Shown: positions 36,197 through 48,161 of the stretch, piece after piece
Layout of the letters: the number at the start of each line of letters is the position of its first letter
Position numbering within the stretch: position 1 is the first letter of the stretch
DNA from: Tetradesmus obliquus
Lineage: Eukaryota; Chlorophyta; Chlorophyceae; Sphaeropleales; Scenedesmaceae
Assembly: GCA_030272155.1 (NCBI GenBank)
Contig: CP126191.1
Location: 4,114,501 to 4,178,500 of the forward strand
Direction of reading: 5' to 3'
Length of the DNA: 64,000 bases
Notes under the pieces: generated by a model
What the model was told of the DNA's origin: nothing
The model's input: the letters and a program-made list of their open reading frames with translations, nothing else
Database searches by the model: none
Program-made: the position numbers and the translations under genes

Positions 36197-36735
36197 GGGC
36201 GGAACAACGGACCGGTAAGAAAGGGCGAAGTAAAGGGCGGAACCAAGGGCGAAACCGGCCTCGGCACTTAGAGAAAGGGCGAAACAGGGCGGAACTAGGG
36301 CGGAACTAGGGCGGAACCTAGGGCGAAACCAAGGCGTAGTTAGCAAAGTGGAAAACAAGCGTCAAGTGCTGCAAAATCTTTCAGGGCGGAACCACGGGCC
36401 AGGGCAGAACACTGCGATGCTGAAGGCGGAACCAGGGGCGAACCGGGGGGCAAGCGATTTCAAGGGCGGTAAATGGGCGGTTCTACGGGCGGAACTAAGA
36501 ACAAACTAAGGCGGAATCAAGGCGAGTCCAGGGGCGGAACAGTCGGCAGGTGACCAAGGACGAAACTCGGCGCGAACTCAACGGCGAACAAGGGCGGTAA
36601 CAAGACGAAACTGCGGACGGAATTTTGGGCGACAAAAGGAGAGGATAAGGGGCCGGCAAAAAAGGAGGAAGCCAAGTGCGAAATCAACGGCGAGAAAAGG
36701 GCGATCTATAGAGCCAGTGACTCGAGGCGGAACCC
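36197..36735. repeat. Degenerate GGGCGRAAC minisatellite
   Basis: About 30 diverged copies of a short unit with core GGGCGGAAC or GGGCGAAAC, spaced mostly 10-20 nt apart over about 540 nt. The cleanest block is near 36285-36330, with several GGGCGGAACTA-type units in a row. Copies decay towards the right end. The region is purine-rich on the + strand, unlike its CAG-rich surroundings. It appears non-coding; the one open frame crossing it on the minus strand is a by-product of the repeat. Confidence 0.85.
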
Positions 36736-37302
36736 AGGTCACAGTCACAGGGGCTTACACAGCTCATGCCATTCGCGTGTACAAGCGAATTCGGCGAATC
36801 CGCTGGCATGCAGCGCAATATGGTATACTTTAGCCTTTTTCCGGGCTTGCCAGCAAAGTTGGCTGACTTCAGGTCACAGCGCGGCAGGCCATCTGCGTAC
36901 CGTACTAGTAGGCTACCAGCAATCCAACGCAATATTCAGGCACGGGCCGCAGCAAAACTTGCCACCATCTTCACAAACTGTAACGAACACATAGTTGACA
37001 TTTACAAGCCTAGCTGGTTCGCCAACGTACACCACGTAAACAAGCTGCCTGCCACCAGCAACACAGCTGCAGCTCATCTGCTCACATGCACCACATAAAC
37101 CCTCTGTCAACAGCTGCACACCAGCACAGCAACATTGACGTCATCATATCCCGTCAAGACCAGCATGCACACTCAACACCATCGTGCTCCCATTCAGCCA
37201 TGCTGTGGCACAACGCCATCTGATATGCAGCTGTACAGCAGCTGTCACAGCACCACCACTCCAGCTGAACCTGCAGAGGGCGCTTGTAACCACAATGGAT
37301 CC
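36736..37302. other. LIG6 3' flank
   Basis: No gene. Probably contains the 3' UTR of the minus-strand LIG6 gene, ending near the TTACA at 37002-37006. Confidence 0.55.
37002..37006 (-). terminator. TGTAA poly(A)-signal candidate for LIG6
   Basis: TTACA on the + strand, TGTAA on the minus strand, about 300 nt past the LIG6 stop codon. A typical distance and sequence for a chlorophyte poly(A) signal. Confidence 0.5.
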
Positions 37303-38722
37303 TCAGCGCACCCGCCGCGCCTGCTTGTTGTACAGCTCAGCGATCAGCTCCGGCCCAGAGGCCTCCTCGGGCTGCTTGTCGGGCCGCAGCCGCAGGAAGC
37401 GCGGGAAGCGCAGCCCCAGGCCCTTGCTGGGGTGCAGCGCGCCCGCTGCTGCACGGTGCACGGGGCTGATGGACAGGTCAGCGCCGCGCAGCTCCCACAC
37501 CTGCAGCAAGAATTTGGAATGCATGCGCAGCACACAGCACGCGCAAGAGCCGCTTGTTTCAGTTGCTGATCTCCTGCTGCAGCTGCTTCTGCTTCTGCTA
37601 AACAGCCTGTTGTCTGTAGCTGGGAGAACCCCTCAAACAGAGCATTCGGAACACCCGAGCAATGCAGCCAAACGAAACGCAACCCATCCCCACACACAAT
37701 GCCAGCAGCAGCATGCTGTGCATGCCCACCCTGCCATGCCATGCCGTGCCTACATGCATCTAGGCATGCCTGCTGCTGCTGTCACTTCCAGCATGGCTCC
37801 TACCTCAGTCGGCTCGAACCACACATCAGGCCGCTCGTGTGTGTCATAGTAAGGCTTGGGCCCCGGCAGTGCTGTGGCTCCCAGGCGCGCCGTGGCTGCC
37901 GCGTAGAACTCGTCACTGAACCCCGACATGCAGCGGCACAGCGACTGGAAGGTCTCACTGGCAGGGTCGTACACAGCCAGCAGGAAGGGGCTGAACCACT
38001 TCACCTGCAAGCCAGCAACGCAACCAACAGCACAGTGCAGGCAGGAGGTTAAGCTGGCCCTCACAAAAGCTGTCCAAGCAGCTGAATGTGTGGCGTAAAC
38101 TCCCTTGAACAGCGTTGAAACGGGCACCAGACGCTGCTGTACCCAGTGCATGGCTGTTTGACCCCACTGTGCGCGGCCAGCCACTCCCCCGGCTATGCTG
38201 CATGTCACCGCATCCCCACCTTGCGCCCGTTGCCGCGCCATGCACCGACGGGCACCAGGTCCAGGCTGTCAGCCAGGCCCTCCAAGTAGTCCTTTTTCAG
38301 CTTCACCCAGGACAGCCCGCGCTTGGCCGGCTGGTACACAGAGCCTGGCGGTGCAGCAGCACAGGCAGCAACGATGGCAGCGCAGCACGTCGGATAATGT
38401 GAGATTCATAAAGAACAGCATGCATGTGCATGACCGAAAGTGGTGTGCGTTGCACTTCACTGCGGCTCGCACAGCACTCTGCCAGCCATTCAGACGTGCC
38501 TAAGGTGGCGCATGACAGCACGCTGCTGAATCTGCAACTCATGTTTGCAAGCAGAGACAGCAGAGACAGCAAAGATAGCGTGCTGCAGCAAAGGCAGCAG
38601 TGACCGCAGAGACAGCAGCTGTGCCGCACCTGGCCCGTCCAGCAGCTTCATCATGAGGCCCTCGCTGCCGGCAGCAAGCGCAGCAAAGAAAAACTCCGTG
38701 GCAGCCTCCTCAGCTGAGCCGC

Positions 38723-38761
<39 letters not shown>

Positions 38762-39896
38762 CTACGCTAGGCCCAGCGACTGCCACATCTGCTGCTGCTG
38801 CTGCCTCACCGGCTGGCTCAGCAACACCTGCATCTGCACTGACACCACCCGCTGCTGCACCCTCGCCTGCTGCTGCTGCTGCTGCTGCTGCTGCTTGCTG
38901 AGGCGCCAGCACGCCCTGCAGTGGCAGCTGCAGCTGGATCTCCACTCCTTCAGCCATCTGCACCACCCCGGGTGTGCTGCCTGGCAGTGCTGCTGCCAGT
39001 GCTGCTCGCCTCTCCCTGAGGCTGAGCCCCATGAGGTCCCTGCCGCCAATGCACAGCGCGTCAAACGCAAACACACAGATGTCCACAGCACTGCCGCCTG
39101 GCCCCTGCTGCTGTTGCTGCGGTTGGATAGGTGCCAGGGCAGTGTCTATTGCTGCTGCTGCTGCTGGCAGCTGCTGTGGCAAGTCCGCTGTGCTGCTGGC
39201 CTGCTTGCTGGCACCAAATGACAGCTGCTGCTGCTGTTTCCGCTGCTTGCCCTGCTGCTGCTTCGCGCTGGGGCTTGCTGCAGTCCCACCACCATTACTA
39301 CCACCAGCAGCAGCAGCAGCAGCGGAGCCCCTGGGGCGTGTGGCGAGCTCCTGGAAGGACCTCACCCTATTGCCATCTGCTCTGTCTACTGCCACAAGCT
39401 CAGCATCAATGACCAGCGGCAGCGCTGCAGGGTCGGCTGCTGCTGCCACAGCCTGTGCCTCAACCGTGAAGGATGCAGTGCGGTCTTCACAGTTGCGGCT
39501 GAACACGGCAACCTGCAGCAGCAGGGCAGGGCAGCAGCAGCAGTTGAGGGAGCTAGGTGCAGCGGTGGGCAGCGCTGGCACGAGAACACAGGCATAAGCA
39601 ACACCGTGCGCATGTACGCATGCTGTTGAGGCCAAGCCTGCGAAACATCTCTACAGGACACAAAGAAGAAAAGAGAATAGACGGCAGTAGCATCACAAGC
39701 AGCAGCGCATCGCCGCACCTTGCCGTCAGCTCCCACGTGGATCTGTGCCCGCTGCCCGTCATACTTGTACTCAGCAAGCACAGCAAGGCTGCTGCTGCTG
39801 CTGCTGCCGCTGGTCGATGCAGCCGCCGGCAGCACCAACGCCTGCTGCTGCCCAGCTGTGGGTGCTGCACTGCCGGCACCCCCAACATCCTCGTGC

Positions 39897-39942
<46 letters not shown>

Positions 39943-41745
39943 CTGCAGCAGTAGCTGCAACAGCAGCTGCACCTAGCAGCTCTTCTTGTGCCTCATCTGC
40001 ATCAGCAGCGCTGCCACTCCCTTCCTCTGCGTCACCATCACCAGCGCCCTCACCCTCACCCTCCCCGCTGCCATCTGCCTCGTCATCACTGTCCACCACA
40101 ACCGCCGCCGCCGCCGCTGCTGCTGCTGCTGCTGCCACTGCTGCTGCTGCTGCTGTCCCTGCAGCACCCTTAGCTGATGCTGACCCTTTCACAGCCTGCT
40201 TTGCACCGCGCCGGCCAGCCCGCACGCCTGCTACGCCTGCTGCAGCTGCCGCAGCAGTACCAGCCAGCTGCACAAAGCTGTCAGCCACACTGGTGCAAGC
40301 TTTTGCCAGCATCGGCTTTACAGGGACACCACAGGTGAGCTGCACTCGCTGTGCTAATGCCTCTGGGCCTTCCTCCATCAGCACCTTCACAATGATGTCC
40401 AAATTGGGGCAGCTGTGGTAGGCGGCGGCTGCTGCCGCCGCTGCTGCGTCTAGCTGCTGCTTCCTGACTTTCGCGGCGCTGCTCGCCGCAAACGCTGCTG
40501 CTGCAGACGCAACATCACCGTCTACTGCCGCAGACACCCCGCTACTGCTCGCATTGCCACCTGGCTGCCGCTGCTGCTGCAGCTCAACCTCCTGCATCAT
40601 GCGCCTGTGCAGCAGCGCGGCCTTAGCCAATGGTCCCAGCACCGACCTCCAACCCGCGCCCACCCGCAGGTTCTGCACCAAGCAGCGCACCAGGTACTTG
40701 GTCTCCACATCCCTGCAGCAGCGCAGCAGCTTGGAGACGGTGGCCTGCCGCCGTGCTGCTGCGCCCTGGCCGGATGTTGCGGCCAGGCTGTGGAGTGCGG
40801 CGAAGACGCCGGAGATGGTCAGAGGCGGCGGCGGCAGCAGGCTGGACTGCTTGCGCCTGCAGGCCTGCATACAGCGGCACAGAAACGGAAACACAGCATT
40901 GCGATACACAGTGCGTATGCAAGATTCAATGCAGTGATGCTAGGTTTGAGTCGAAACCTTGACAGCATGGCTTGCAGCATCATGACAACTGCATGCCGCA
41001 CACATACCAGGCCCGGCAGCAGCAGCAGCAGCAGCAGCAGTATGCCCCACCTGGGCCACGTCCCCCAGGTCCCCCAGGCTGTTGTACAGCTCCCGCAGCT
41101 GACCCTGTGACACGCCACACGCCACACGCAGCGCGGCAGACACCACGCTGCCGCCAATGTTGAGGTCGACTCCCAGTGCATACTCTGGTGCGATCTTGCC
41201 TGCATTGCGTGTGTTAGTTTGCAAGGATGTGGCAGCAGCACGGCCCAGGGGTGAGACCCAGCAGGAAGATTGGGGGTGAGGTATTTTGATGTCTTGATGT
41301 GCGTGCGTGATGTGTTTGGCAGCGTGTGCAGCTGCATTCAAGGCACGAGCAAAAAGGAGTGCTGCACTGCTGGCCTTGAAGCAGCATACAAACAAACAGA
41401 CTCACCGCACACCAGGTAGGCTGCTGCAGTGACCTGGCCAGGCGCCAGCAGCATCAAGCTGCGGAACATGTTGGTCAGCCCGTCTGCAATCAGCAGCCTG
41501 CTGCTGGTGCCATCAATGGCAGCCAGCGTCAGCGCCACTGCCAGGTAAGGGGCAGCCTCCCCAGGAGCCCAGCAGGCATCCGACAGCGGGTTGTATGCTG
41601 CCAGCTTGAGCAGAGGGGCCTCCCGGATGGCTTTGGTGAGGGGCTTGCTGCTGCTGCTGCCGCTGTTGCTGGTGATGCCAAGCACAGGATGGGGAGGGGC
41701 GTCCTTGGGAGGAGGAGGTGCTGCTGCACCTGCTGCTTCTGCTGC

Positions 41746-41787
<42 letters not shown>

Positions 41788-42381
41788 AGGTTCTGCTGCT
41801 GGGTGGTCGTGGCCGCCTGCTGTTGTGTTGGCGGCTGCAGCAGCTGCTGCTGCTGCTGCTGTGCTGTTACCTGGCTTGCTGCTGCTGTTTTTCGTGCGTT
41901 TTGCAGGTGATGGACTGCTGCCTGGCAGCAGCGTGCTCCACAGCTGCCGTGTACCCTGCTGCTGCTGCTGCTTCTTCTGTTGCTGTTGCTGTTCATTGGC
42001 TACGTTCATTGCTCTGTCTGCTTCCGTCACTACTGTTGCTACATGGCCCTCTGCTGCCGCTACTCTCGTTGAGGAAGACACACTCAACACTAGGCTGCTG
42101 CCAAGCAATGTGCCTGCTGTCTCAGCAGGGGTTGGCAGAGTCACTCCTAAGCTACTGTTCTGCTGCAGCTGCTGCTGCTGCTGTTGTACATGGGGAGATG
42201 GGGGTCGCCCTGCCCGAATGAGCTGCCCACTGTTGCTGACACCACTGCCTGCTGCTGCTGCTGCACCCTTTCTCGTGATAGCTGGCAGCACCAGCGTAGG
42301 CCGGCTGCCAGCAGCGGCAGCAGCAGCAGCACCACTGCCAGCACCGGTTGCACCAGGCACGGATGCCACTTGAGGTAAGTC

Positions 42382-42419
<38 letters not shown>

Positions 42420-42984
42420 GCGAGGCTCTCACGCCAAAGAAGGACGTGATGGATGCCTGGCCAGCAGCAGCAGCAGCAGCAACAGGCGACTTGCGCGGCT
42501 TCTTGCTGCTGCCGCCGCTGCGTGCATCGCTGCCAATGCCCTGCTGCTGCTGCCGCTTGTTGCCACTGGCTTTGCTGCCCACTTGCTGCTGCGGCGCCTG
42601 CTGCTGTGGCTGCTGCCGGGCCTGCTTGTCTAGAAAGGCGTTCATGGCGGCATTGACGTCCCCTGCTGCTGCTGCCAGCAGCCACTTTGCTTCTGCTGCT
42701 GTCAGGCCACTGTCAGGCCCAACAATGCCCAGCAGCAGCTGCACAGACTCATCTGCATCTGCCGCCGCACTTACGTCGGGCTCAACTGCAGCAGCTGCAG
42801 CAGGTGCAGGTGTAAGTTGCGCTGCTGCCTCTGGGGTAGGTTTCAGCCCTGCAGATGTTGCTGCTATGCTTGCATCTGCATCTGCATCTGCTGCTGCTGC
42901 TGCCAGTGGTGCTGACTTTAGCTGGTGTGGCAGCTCCCAAAAGCCCTCACTGCTGTCTTTGCCAGCACCCTCACAGCCTGCTGC

Positions 42985-43016
<32 letters not shown>

Positions 43017-46000
43017 GATCTTCCTCATCATCCAGCACCATCACATCATCACCAGCGTCACCAGCAGCAGCAGCACCTGCTGCTGCTGCTGCTGCAGGAT
43101 CACTGACTGCTGCTAGTGCTTCTGGGCCGCACAACTGCCGGCCGCGCTTTGCTGCTGCTGCTGCGCTGCCGCCGCTGGCCATGCGCGCGAGAAAGGCGGC
43201 CTTGTTGTGCTGCTCGTCGATGAGGCCGCGGAAGTGCCGCAGCATGGCTGTGCGCGCCTTGTCACCCCCAGATGTGCCCACAGTGGGGATGATCTGCGGA
43301 CCAGAACAACGTACAGCAGCAGGTGATGTGGCCAGATGTCTGCTTGCTGCCACAAGTGACCCACAACTCTACCGCGCCGCTTTTTTCTAGTGCTAGAGTC
43401 AAGCGGTCCATATATCTTCGGTGCTAGGCATTGTGCAGCCGCGCAGCACGCGCAGCTGGCGTTTGCAGTGTGAATTTGCTTCAAGGTCGCTTGACGCTGT
43501 AATAGGTTGCTTCACTGCCATGCCGCAGGTGCCTGCGCAGCTCGGCAGGCTGCAGAGCCCTGCACAGCTGGCCAACATTTGCGGCCACGCCCCAAGTACT
43601 GCTGTACTTCCACAACTACCTCCCATCACTGCTTACACACTCCTCAACCACCAGAGTTTGGCGTCTTTGATTATTCATTCAACCCCTAAGCAGCAGCAGC
43701 AGCACCCACCTGCTTGGGCCGCAGCCAGGCCACATACTCCATCAGCTCCACCTCTGTCAAACCCTTTTTGACTGCCAGGGGTAACAACTGACGCTACAAC
43801 CTTTCATGCCACAGCAGCAGTAACACCCAGCTACATCCATTTGGAGCCCCAAGCAACAGCAGCCACAGCAGCAGCAGCACCCACCTGCTTGGGCCGCAGC
43901 CAGGCCATGTACTCCCGCAGTTCAGCGAAGCTGCTGTGCTCGCTGTAGGGGACCAGGTGCACGCAGCACGTGCCCTTCTTGCGCTGTGGGTAGGCAGTGG
44001 CCTTCATCTCATACGTCCAGCCAGTCGGCACGAAGCCAACCACCTGGCAGCAGCAGCAGCGTGGCGGTGGCGGTAGCATGAGATACAGCAGCAGCGGCAG
44101 CAGCAGCAGCAGCACAGCTGGTGCAGCACAAGCAGCATGCCACGCCATGTGTGTCAATGGACGGCTGCACTGTGCTTATTCCTCTGCTGCCATGCACATG
44201 AATGAGGCCTGGCAGATCCTTGATGCCCTGTGGCGCTGCAGTCTGGCAGATCCTTGATGCCCTGTGGCGCTGCAGTCTGGCAGATCCTTGATGCCCTGTG
44301 GCGCTGCAGTCTGCGTACCTCTTCCGCGCCCGCCTGCTGCCGTGCTGCCTCCATGTTGGTGAAGTTGGGCCTGGCCAGCAGCAGCAGCAGCAGCAGCGCA
44401 CATGGCACACGCACAAAGCAGATAAACATTGAAGCATGCTTCTCTTGTGAGGGAAAGGCCTGCAATGGTGGGCACCATCAATTGGCCGGATCAGTCGCAC
44501 ACGCATCACTTTTGTCTTTTGTGAAAAAGTCCCTTGCAGACATCTGCTAAGTAGTTGCCAGGTAGCTGCTGCACACTGCACAGACTGCAGCTAGGGCTGT
44601 AGCTAGAGCAGGCCGCACCTGAAGTAGGGCCAGCTGTCACCCAGCTGCCCCCAGCCTGTCACGTGGATGGGCGACTCAGCCGGGTCAGTCGTGAAGCAGC
44701 GCTGCAACTGCTCAGGGCTGAGCCCCACACACCTGAGACAGCACGGCGCAGCAGCAGGGCAGTACAGGTACAAAGAATGCAATTCATAGCAGCAGCAGCA
44801 GCAGCGGCGTGGAGCAGTGAAACGGCAAACCCACCGGTCGAAGAGCAGAGCGCATCGGGGCTTGCATTATCCATTGCATCCAACGGATATAACAAGGGCA
44901 TCCAAAATGCTTGCGCACAAGCAACCAACCATACACGACAAGAGCACAATGCAGATGAAGACAGAAATGCAGCCGGGCGTCTCACCGCAGCACGCCCAGC
45001 TTGCGCTGGCTGACCACCAGCCGCCGCCCCGTGGCTGCCGCCACCGCCAGCAGCAGCCGCTCCTTGCCGATGACGTACGTGCTGATCAGGATCAGCCGCT
45101 GGAAGCGGCCCACGGCGGCAGCAGGCAGCGGCGGCAGCTCGTCCTCTGCATCATGCTGCTGCTGCTGCTGCTGCGGTTGGTTCCCATCCTGTGGCTGCTG
45201 CTGGCTGTGTTGCGGTTGCCGCGGAGTAGTCGGTGCAGCTGCTTCATCCTCAGGCTGCTGCTGATGCACCTCCACTGCTGCTGCTGCTGCTGCTGTTGGG
45301 CTGCTGCAGGCATCATCCTTCTGCAGCAGCTGGCGGACGCGTGACGCCACAAACGCCACAGCCTCCTCCTGCGGCATCACAAGACAGCAGCACATGCCAT
45401 CACGCAGCAGACGTGCACACGTTGTGAACTGCCGCATGCCGCACATACAAAGGGCAGAGAGCATGGCTGTGCTATACTGTAGCTGCTTTGCGCGTGAGCT
45501 AGCCATGCGCTGTAAGCCATGCACACGAAAGGCACGTCATTGACCCGCGACACTGTCCTTGTTCGATCCCAAAGCTGACCTAGGCCTGACGCGCCGCGCA
45601 CCTGTGGTGGGAACAAGTGGCGTGGGTGGCAGTAGGTGGTGTCCAGGAACACTGCATCAACCCCCACAGCCGCCTGCAGCTGTGCATCTTCTTTCATAGC
45701 AGGCCTGTAGCGCATATCTCCACAATGCAGGTAGCGCCGGCCATCCTGCAGCGTGAAGAGCAGCTGCACCGCACCGGGGCAGTGGTTGGCGTCAACCAGC
45801 ACCACGCTTACACCCGGCTGCTCAGGGATTGTGTGGGGTGTGTTGAGGGCCAGGGGGCGTAGGAAGGCTGCGGGTACTCCGCAGAGATGCTGCGCTAGTG
45901 CTGCTGTGATGGGGCTGCAGTAGATGGGGCCTGCCCGCCAACTTTCCGAAAGGCCAGTGTAGTGGTCTGCAGGCAAGTGAGGTAGAATAACAAGGAAACA

Positions 46001-46384
46001 GCGTTGCATAGCAGCGCTTGGTGTGTGCGAGGTGTGCCTGCGTTGTGGAGGTGGGGATGGGGCTTGTGCTGCAAGCGGCATGAAATTGCTGACTATGGTA
46101 CTGCATGCATTGCATGTTATTGCTGCTTGCGTGGCAACCTGCTGGGCACGACATGCAGAGGTGCGTAGCCATGCAGTTACTGTATCAACACGTCCTTTCA
46201 CATGCTTGCTGGGCCTGTGCATGGACAACTCCAGGCTGGCTGGGAAGCTGGGTGTGGCAGCACACTGCTGCACTGGAAGGCAGCACAGCCAGATGCTGCT
46301 GCACACCCGAGTGTGCATGGCTCAAGAAGTACGCCTTAACCCATGGCTGCTGATGCCTGCAGCAGCAGATGAGGGGAAGGAGCT

Positions 46385-46443
<59 letters not shown>

Positions 46444-46538
46444 CTGAACCAGCTGCCATGCACAAGCTGATTGTACCTGAAAGCGTCCACAGTGATGGCT
46501 GTCCCAGGAATGCATTTGTGCTCAGGCACGCCTGACAT
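37303..46538 (-). CDS. LIG6: DNA ligase 6: beta-CASP nuclease fused to ATP-dependent DNA ligase
   Basis: Fourteen exons: 46477-46538, 46307-46356, 45602-45966, 44986-45368, 44619-44732, 44319-44370, 43885-44043, 41406-43293, 41051-41199, 39719-40864, 38630-39512, 38220-38344, 37804-38004, 37303-37500. All phases close, giving 1924 residues. The N-terminal half is an SNM1-like metallo-beta-lactamase/beta-CASP domain: HxHxDH at residues 34-39, NHCPGA at 98-103, HCGD at 118-121, VFLDTTYCHP, GFVPTGWTYE, and PYSEHS at 374-379. Exon 8 adds a low-complexity linker with a UBA-like segment (about 577-618) and a PCNA-binding motif QASITSFF (674-681). The C-terminal half is a ligase: adenylation motif EYKYDGQR with the AMP-accepting Lys near 1441, EGLMMKLLD, WVKLKKDY, and an OB-fold tail ending LRFPRFLRLRPDKQPEEA. 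Plant LIG6 has this fusion and acts in DNA repair. The Ala/Gln-rich linkers make this protein much longer than the plant form. The start at 46538 gives the family block GTAITVDAFR. Confidence 0.95.
42436..42459 (-). other. PIP-box (PCNA-interacting peptide) in the LIG6 linker
   Basis: The minus strand reads QASITSFF, matching Q-x-x-[ILM]-x-x-F-F exactly. It follows a basic patch (SSKKPRKSP) and lies between the nuclease and ligase halves. DNA ligase I uses such a motif to dock on PCNA. Function here is inferred from the motif. Confidence 0.75.
43710..43753 (-). pseudogene. Decayed partial copy of LIG6 exon 7 inside intron 7
   Basis: The sequence at about 43689-43757 repeats the donor end of true exon 7 (43864-43932 region). 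It codes EYVAWLRPKQ against EYMAWLRPKQ in the true exon and keeps the GTGGGTGCTGCTGC donor context. The upstream part of the copy has diverged. A possible acceptor gives a 44-nt exon, which is not a multiple of three, so inclusion would shift the LIG6 frame. Probably a dead duplicate, possibly a regulated poison exon. Confidence 0.7.
44209..44310. repeat. 34-bp tandem repeat, three copies, in LIG6 intron 6
   Basis: Three identical head-to-tail 34-mers at 44209, 44243 and 44277. On the minus strand the array begins 8 nt after the exon 6 donor site (GTACGCAG, then the repeat). Confidence 0.95.
46385..46441. repeat. CAG microsatellite filling half of LIG6 intron 1
   Basis: Nineteen uninterrupted CAG units (CTG on the coding strand) in an intron of about 120 nt (46357-46476). 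They end about 29 nt upstream of the exon 2 acceptor and sit where the pyrimidine tract would be. Confidence 0.93.
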
Positions 46539-47674
46539 GGCAGAGCACGGAACAGCGCGTCGATCATTCACCACACATCTCCTCGGACTGAAGGCACCAA
46601 AGATGAGCAGGTGCCAGCGCGATATGTTGAGTGTTCAGTTGTAGCAAAAAACGCACGAGTTGTGGTTTGGAATGCTCTACGAAGGCACAGAGCATCGAGT
46701 GGGGTAGGGCTCAGGGTGTGACATTTGAAGTAAGAGTGAGGATGACATTTGGAACTAAGAGTGAGCATGCTCAGCATGCTGGGAGTTATGTTCGCACGTG
46801 TGCATGCTTTGGTAGCCACTGCTGCAGGCAAACACTTTCGTGCTTGCTGGAGTGTGTCGTTGCCAGCTGCAACTGCACGCTGCAAGCCTGAGAGTAACTG
46901 GCCCAGTGTGCAAGATAGTATGAGATAAATGGGTCTGAACATGCTGCGCAGTCACTGGCAGCACTGGAGCAGAGATCTCGCGTCTTGAAAAACACAGAAA
47001 TGCAATCAGATTCAGGTGCATGGCTAATGGCAGTACATACGTGGTGTGCAATCCTGGGCGGCGCCACTAGTTCAGCAGCTGGTGCATGCATGCATCGCAC
47101 TGCGCAGTGTGAGGCCAGCCGTGCAGTAACGTTGAGCCATGCCTCTGGTTAAATAGCAGAAGCCTTGAAGGCTCCAACAAACACGACCGCAGTGACAGCA
47201 ACACCATTAGAGCTGTGCAACGCTGCTGATCCATGCACCAGCCTGGTCATTGAGTGACGGCATCCCCAAATTGGTCCTGATGCCATTGTCCCAGCGCAGC
47301 AAACTATGCTCAATGAGCTAGGCAACAAAGGCCTCCCACACGCATGCCAATTGCCAAAACATTGAGCAGGGCCGCCCAGGGGGGCCGGCACGATGATAAT
47401 ACATACACACTGGTGTGTCAGCTGTACCAGTGCAAGTTGGCCGCCGACTCTACAGGCTGTAGTGCCAGTGGCGCTGCATCCAACATGGAATGCACAGTTC
47501 AAAGACACAGCCTTCGTACGCCCCTACACCACGTGGTGAGCACGTCACAGAGCACATGCATGTGCAATGTGTTGCTGCATCAACCGTTCATTGTGGCATC
47601 GCAGCAACAGTCCTGCAACCCCTGGTGCAGCTCAGTCGACAGGGACTGCCATGATAATCTATGCATCTACTGTG

Positions 47675-47710
47675 CATGCTAGCCTACGTACTAGCCCACG
47701 TGCTAGCATG
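47675..47710. repeat. Inverted repeat with 9-bp perfect arms
   Basis: CATGCTAGC at 47675-47683 pairs with GCTAGCATG at 47702-47710 across an 18-nt spacer that itself contains TACGTA. No gene or terminator association is apparent. Confidence 0.7.
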
Positions 47711-48161
47711 TGCATGTACTGCCTGCACTGCCTAACATGCAGCCGCTCCAATTGCTGTAAACAACAAGCAATGCTGCTGTGCTCCCAGCAAGCTCAATGT
47801 CGCAGAAACAGATGGAGCAACATGTACAGCATTGCGCCTGCAGCCGAGTATAATCCAGGATGCTTGGGGGTGTGTAAGCAAGCCACGTCAACGTGACATT
47901 ATCATGCAATGCCAGGTGCAGCGCATGCACCCCCAAGAAACCATGCAGAAGGCAGCAGCAGCCGACATGCATTCCTGCATTGCTCAAGCTCAACACAAGT
48001 GACACAAGGCGTGCTTGAGGGCCTGCCAGACTGCAGCAACTTTGACGGAACAACAAAGCAACACAAGTGTCAAAGGCATAATGCAACAGTGTAGCTGATG
48101 GCCGTGTTCAGCTCTGCCATGGCTCCAGGCATGTGCTCTCATGCCCAGGGGCGGCTGCCAA

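Noticed and set aside
36197..36735. Protein-coding repeat on the minus strand (36.0-36.36 kb)
   Set aside because: The open frame exists only because the repeat lacks stops in that phase; spacing is not a multiple of three and no start or splice context supports it.
44209..44310. CRISPR-like array
   Set aside because: The repeats are directly adjacent with no spacers and lie in a eukaryotic intron.
45555..45580. tRNA-like GTTCGATCCC
   Set aside because: No acceptor stem, D-arm or anticodon arm could be folded around it.
37303..46538. Separate SNM1-type nuclease and DNA ligase I genes
   Set aside because: Exon phases join across 43885-43293 without a stop or new start, and the two-domain order matches plant LIG6, so one fused gene is simpler.
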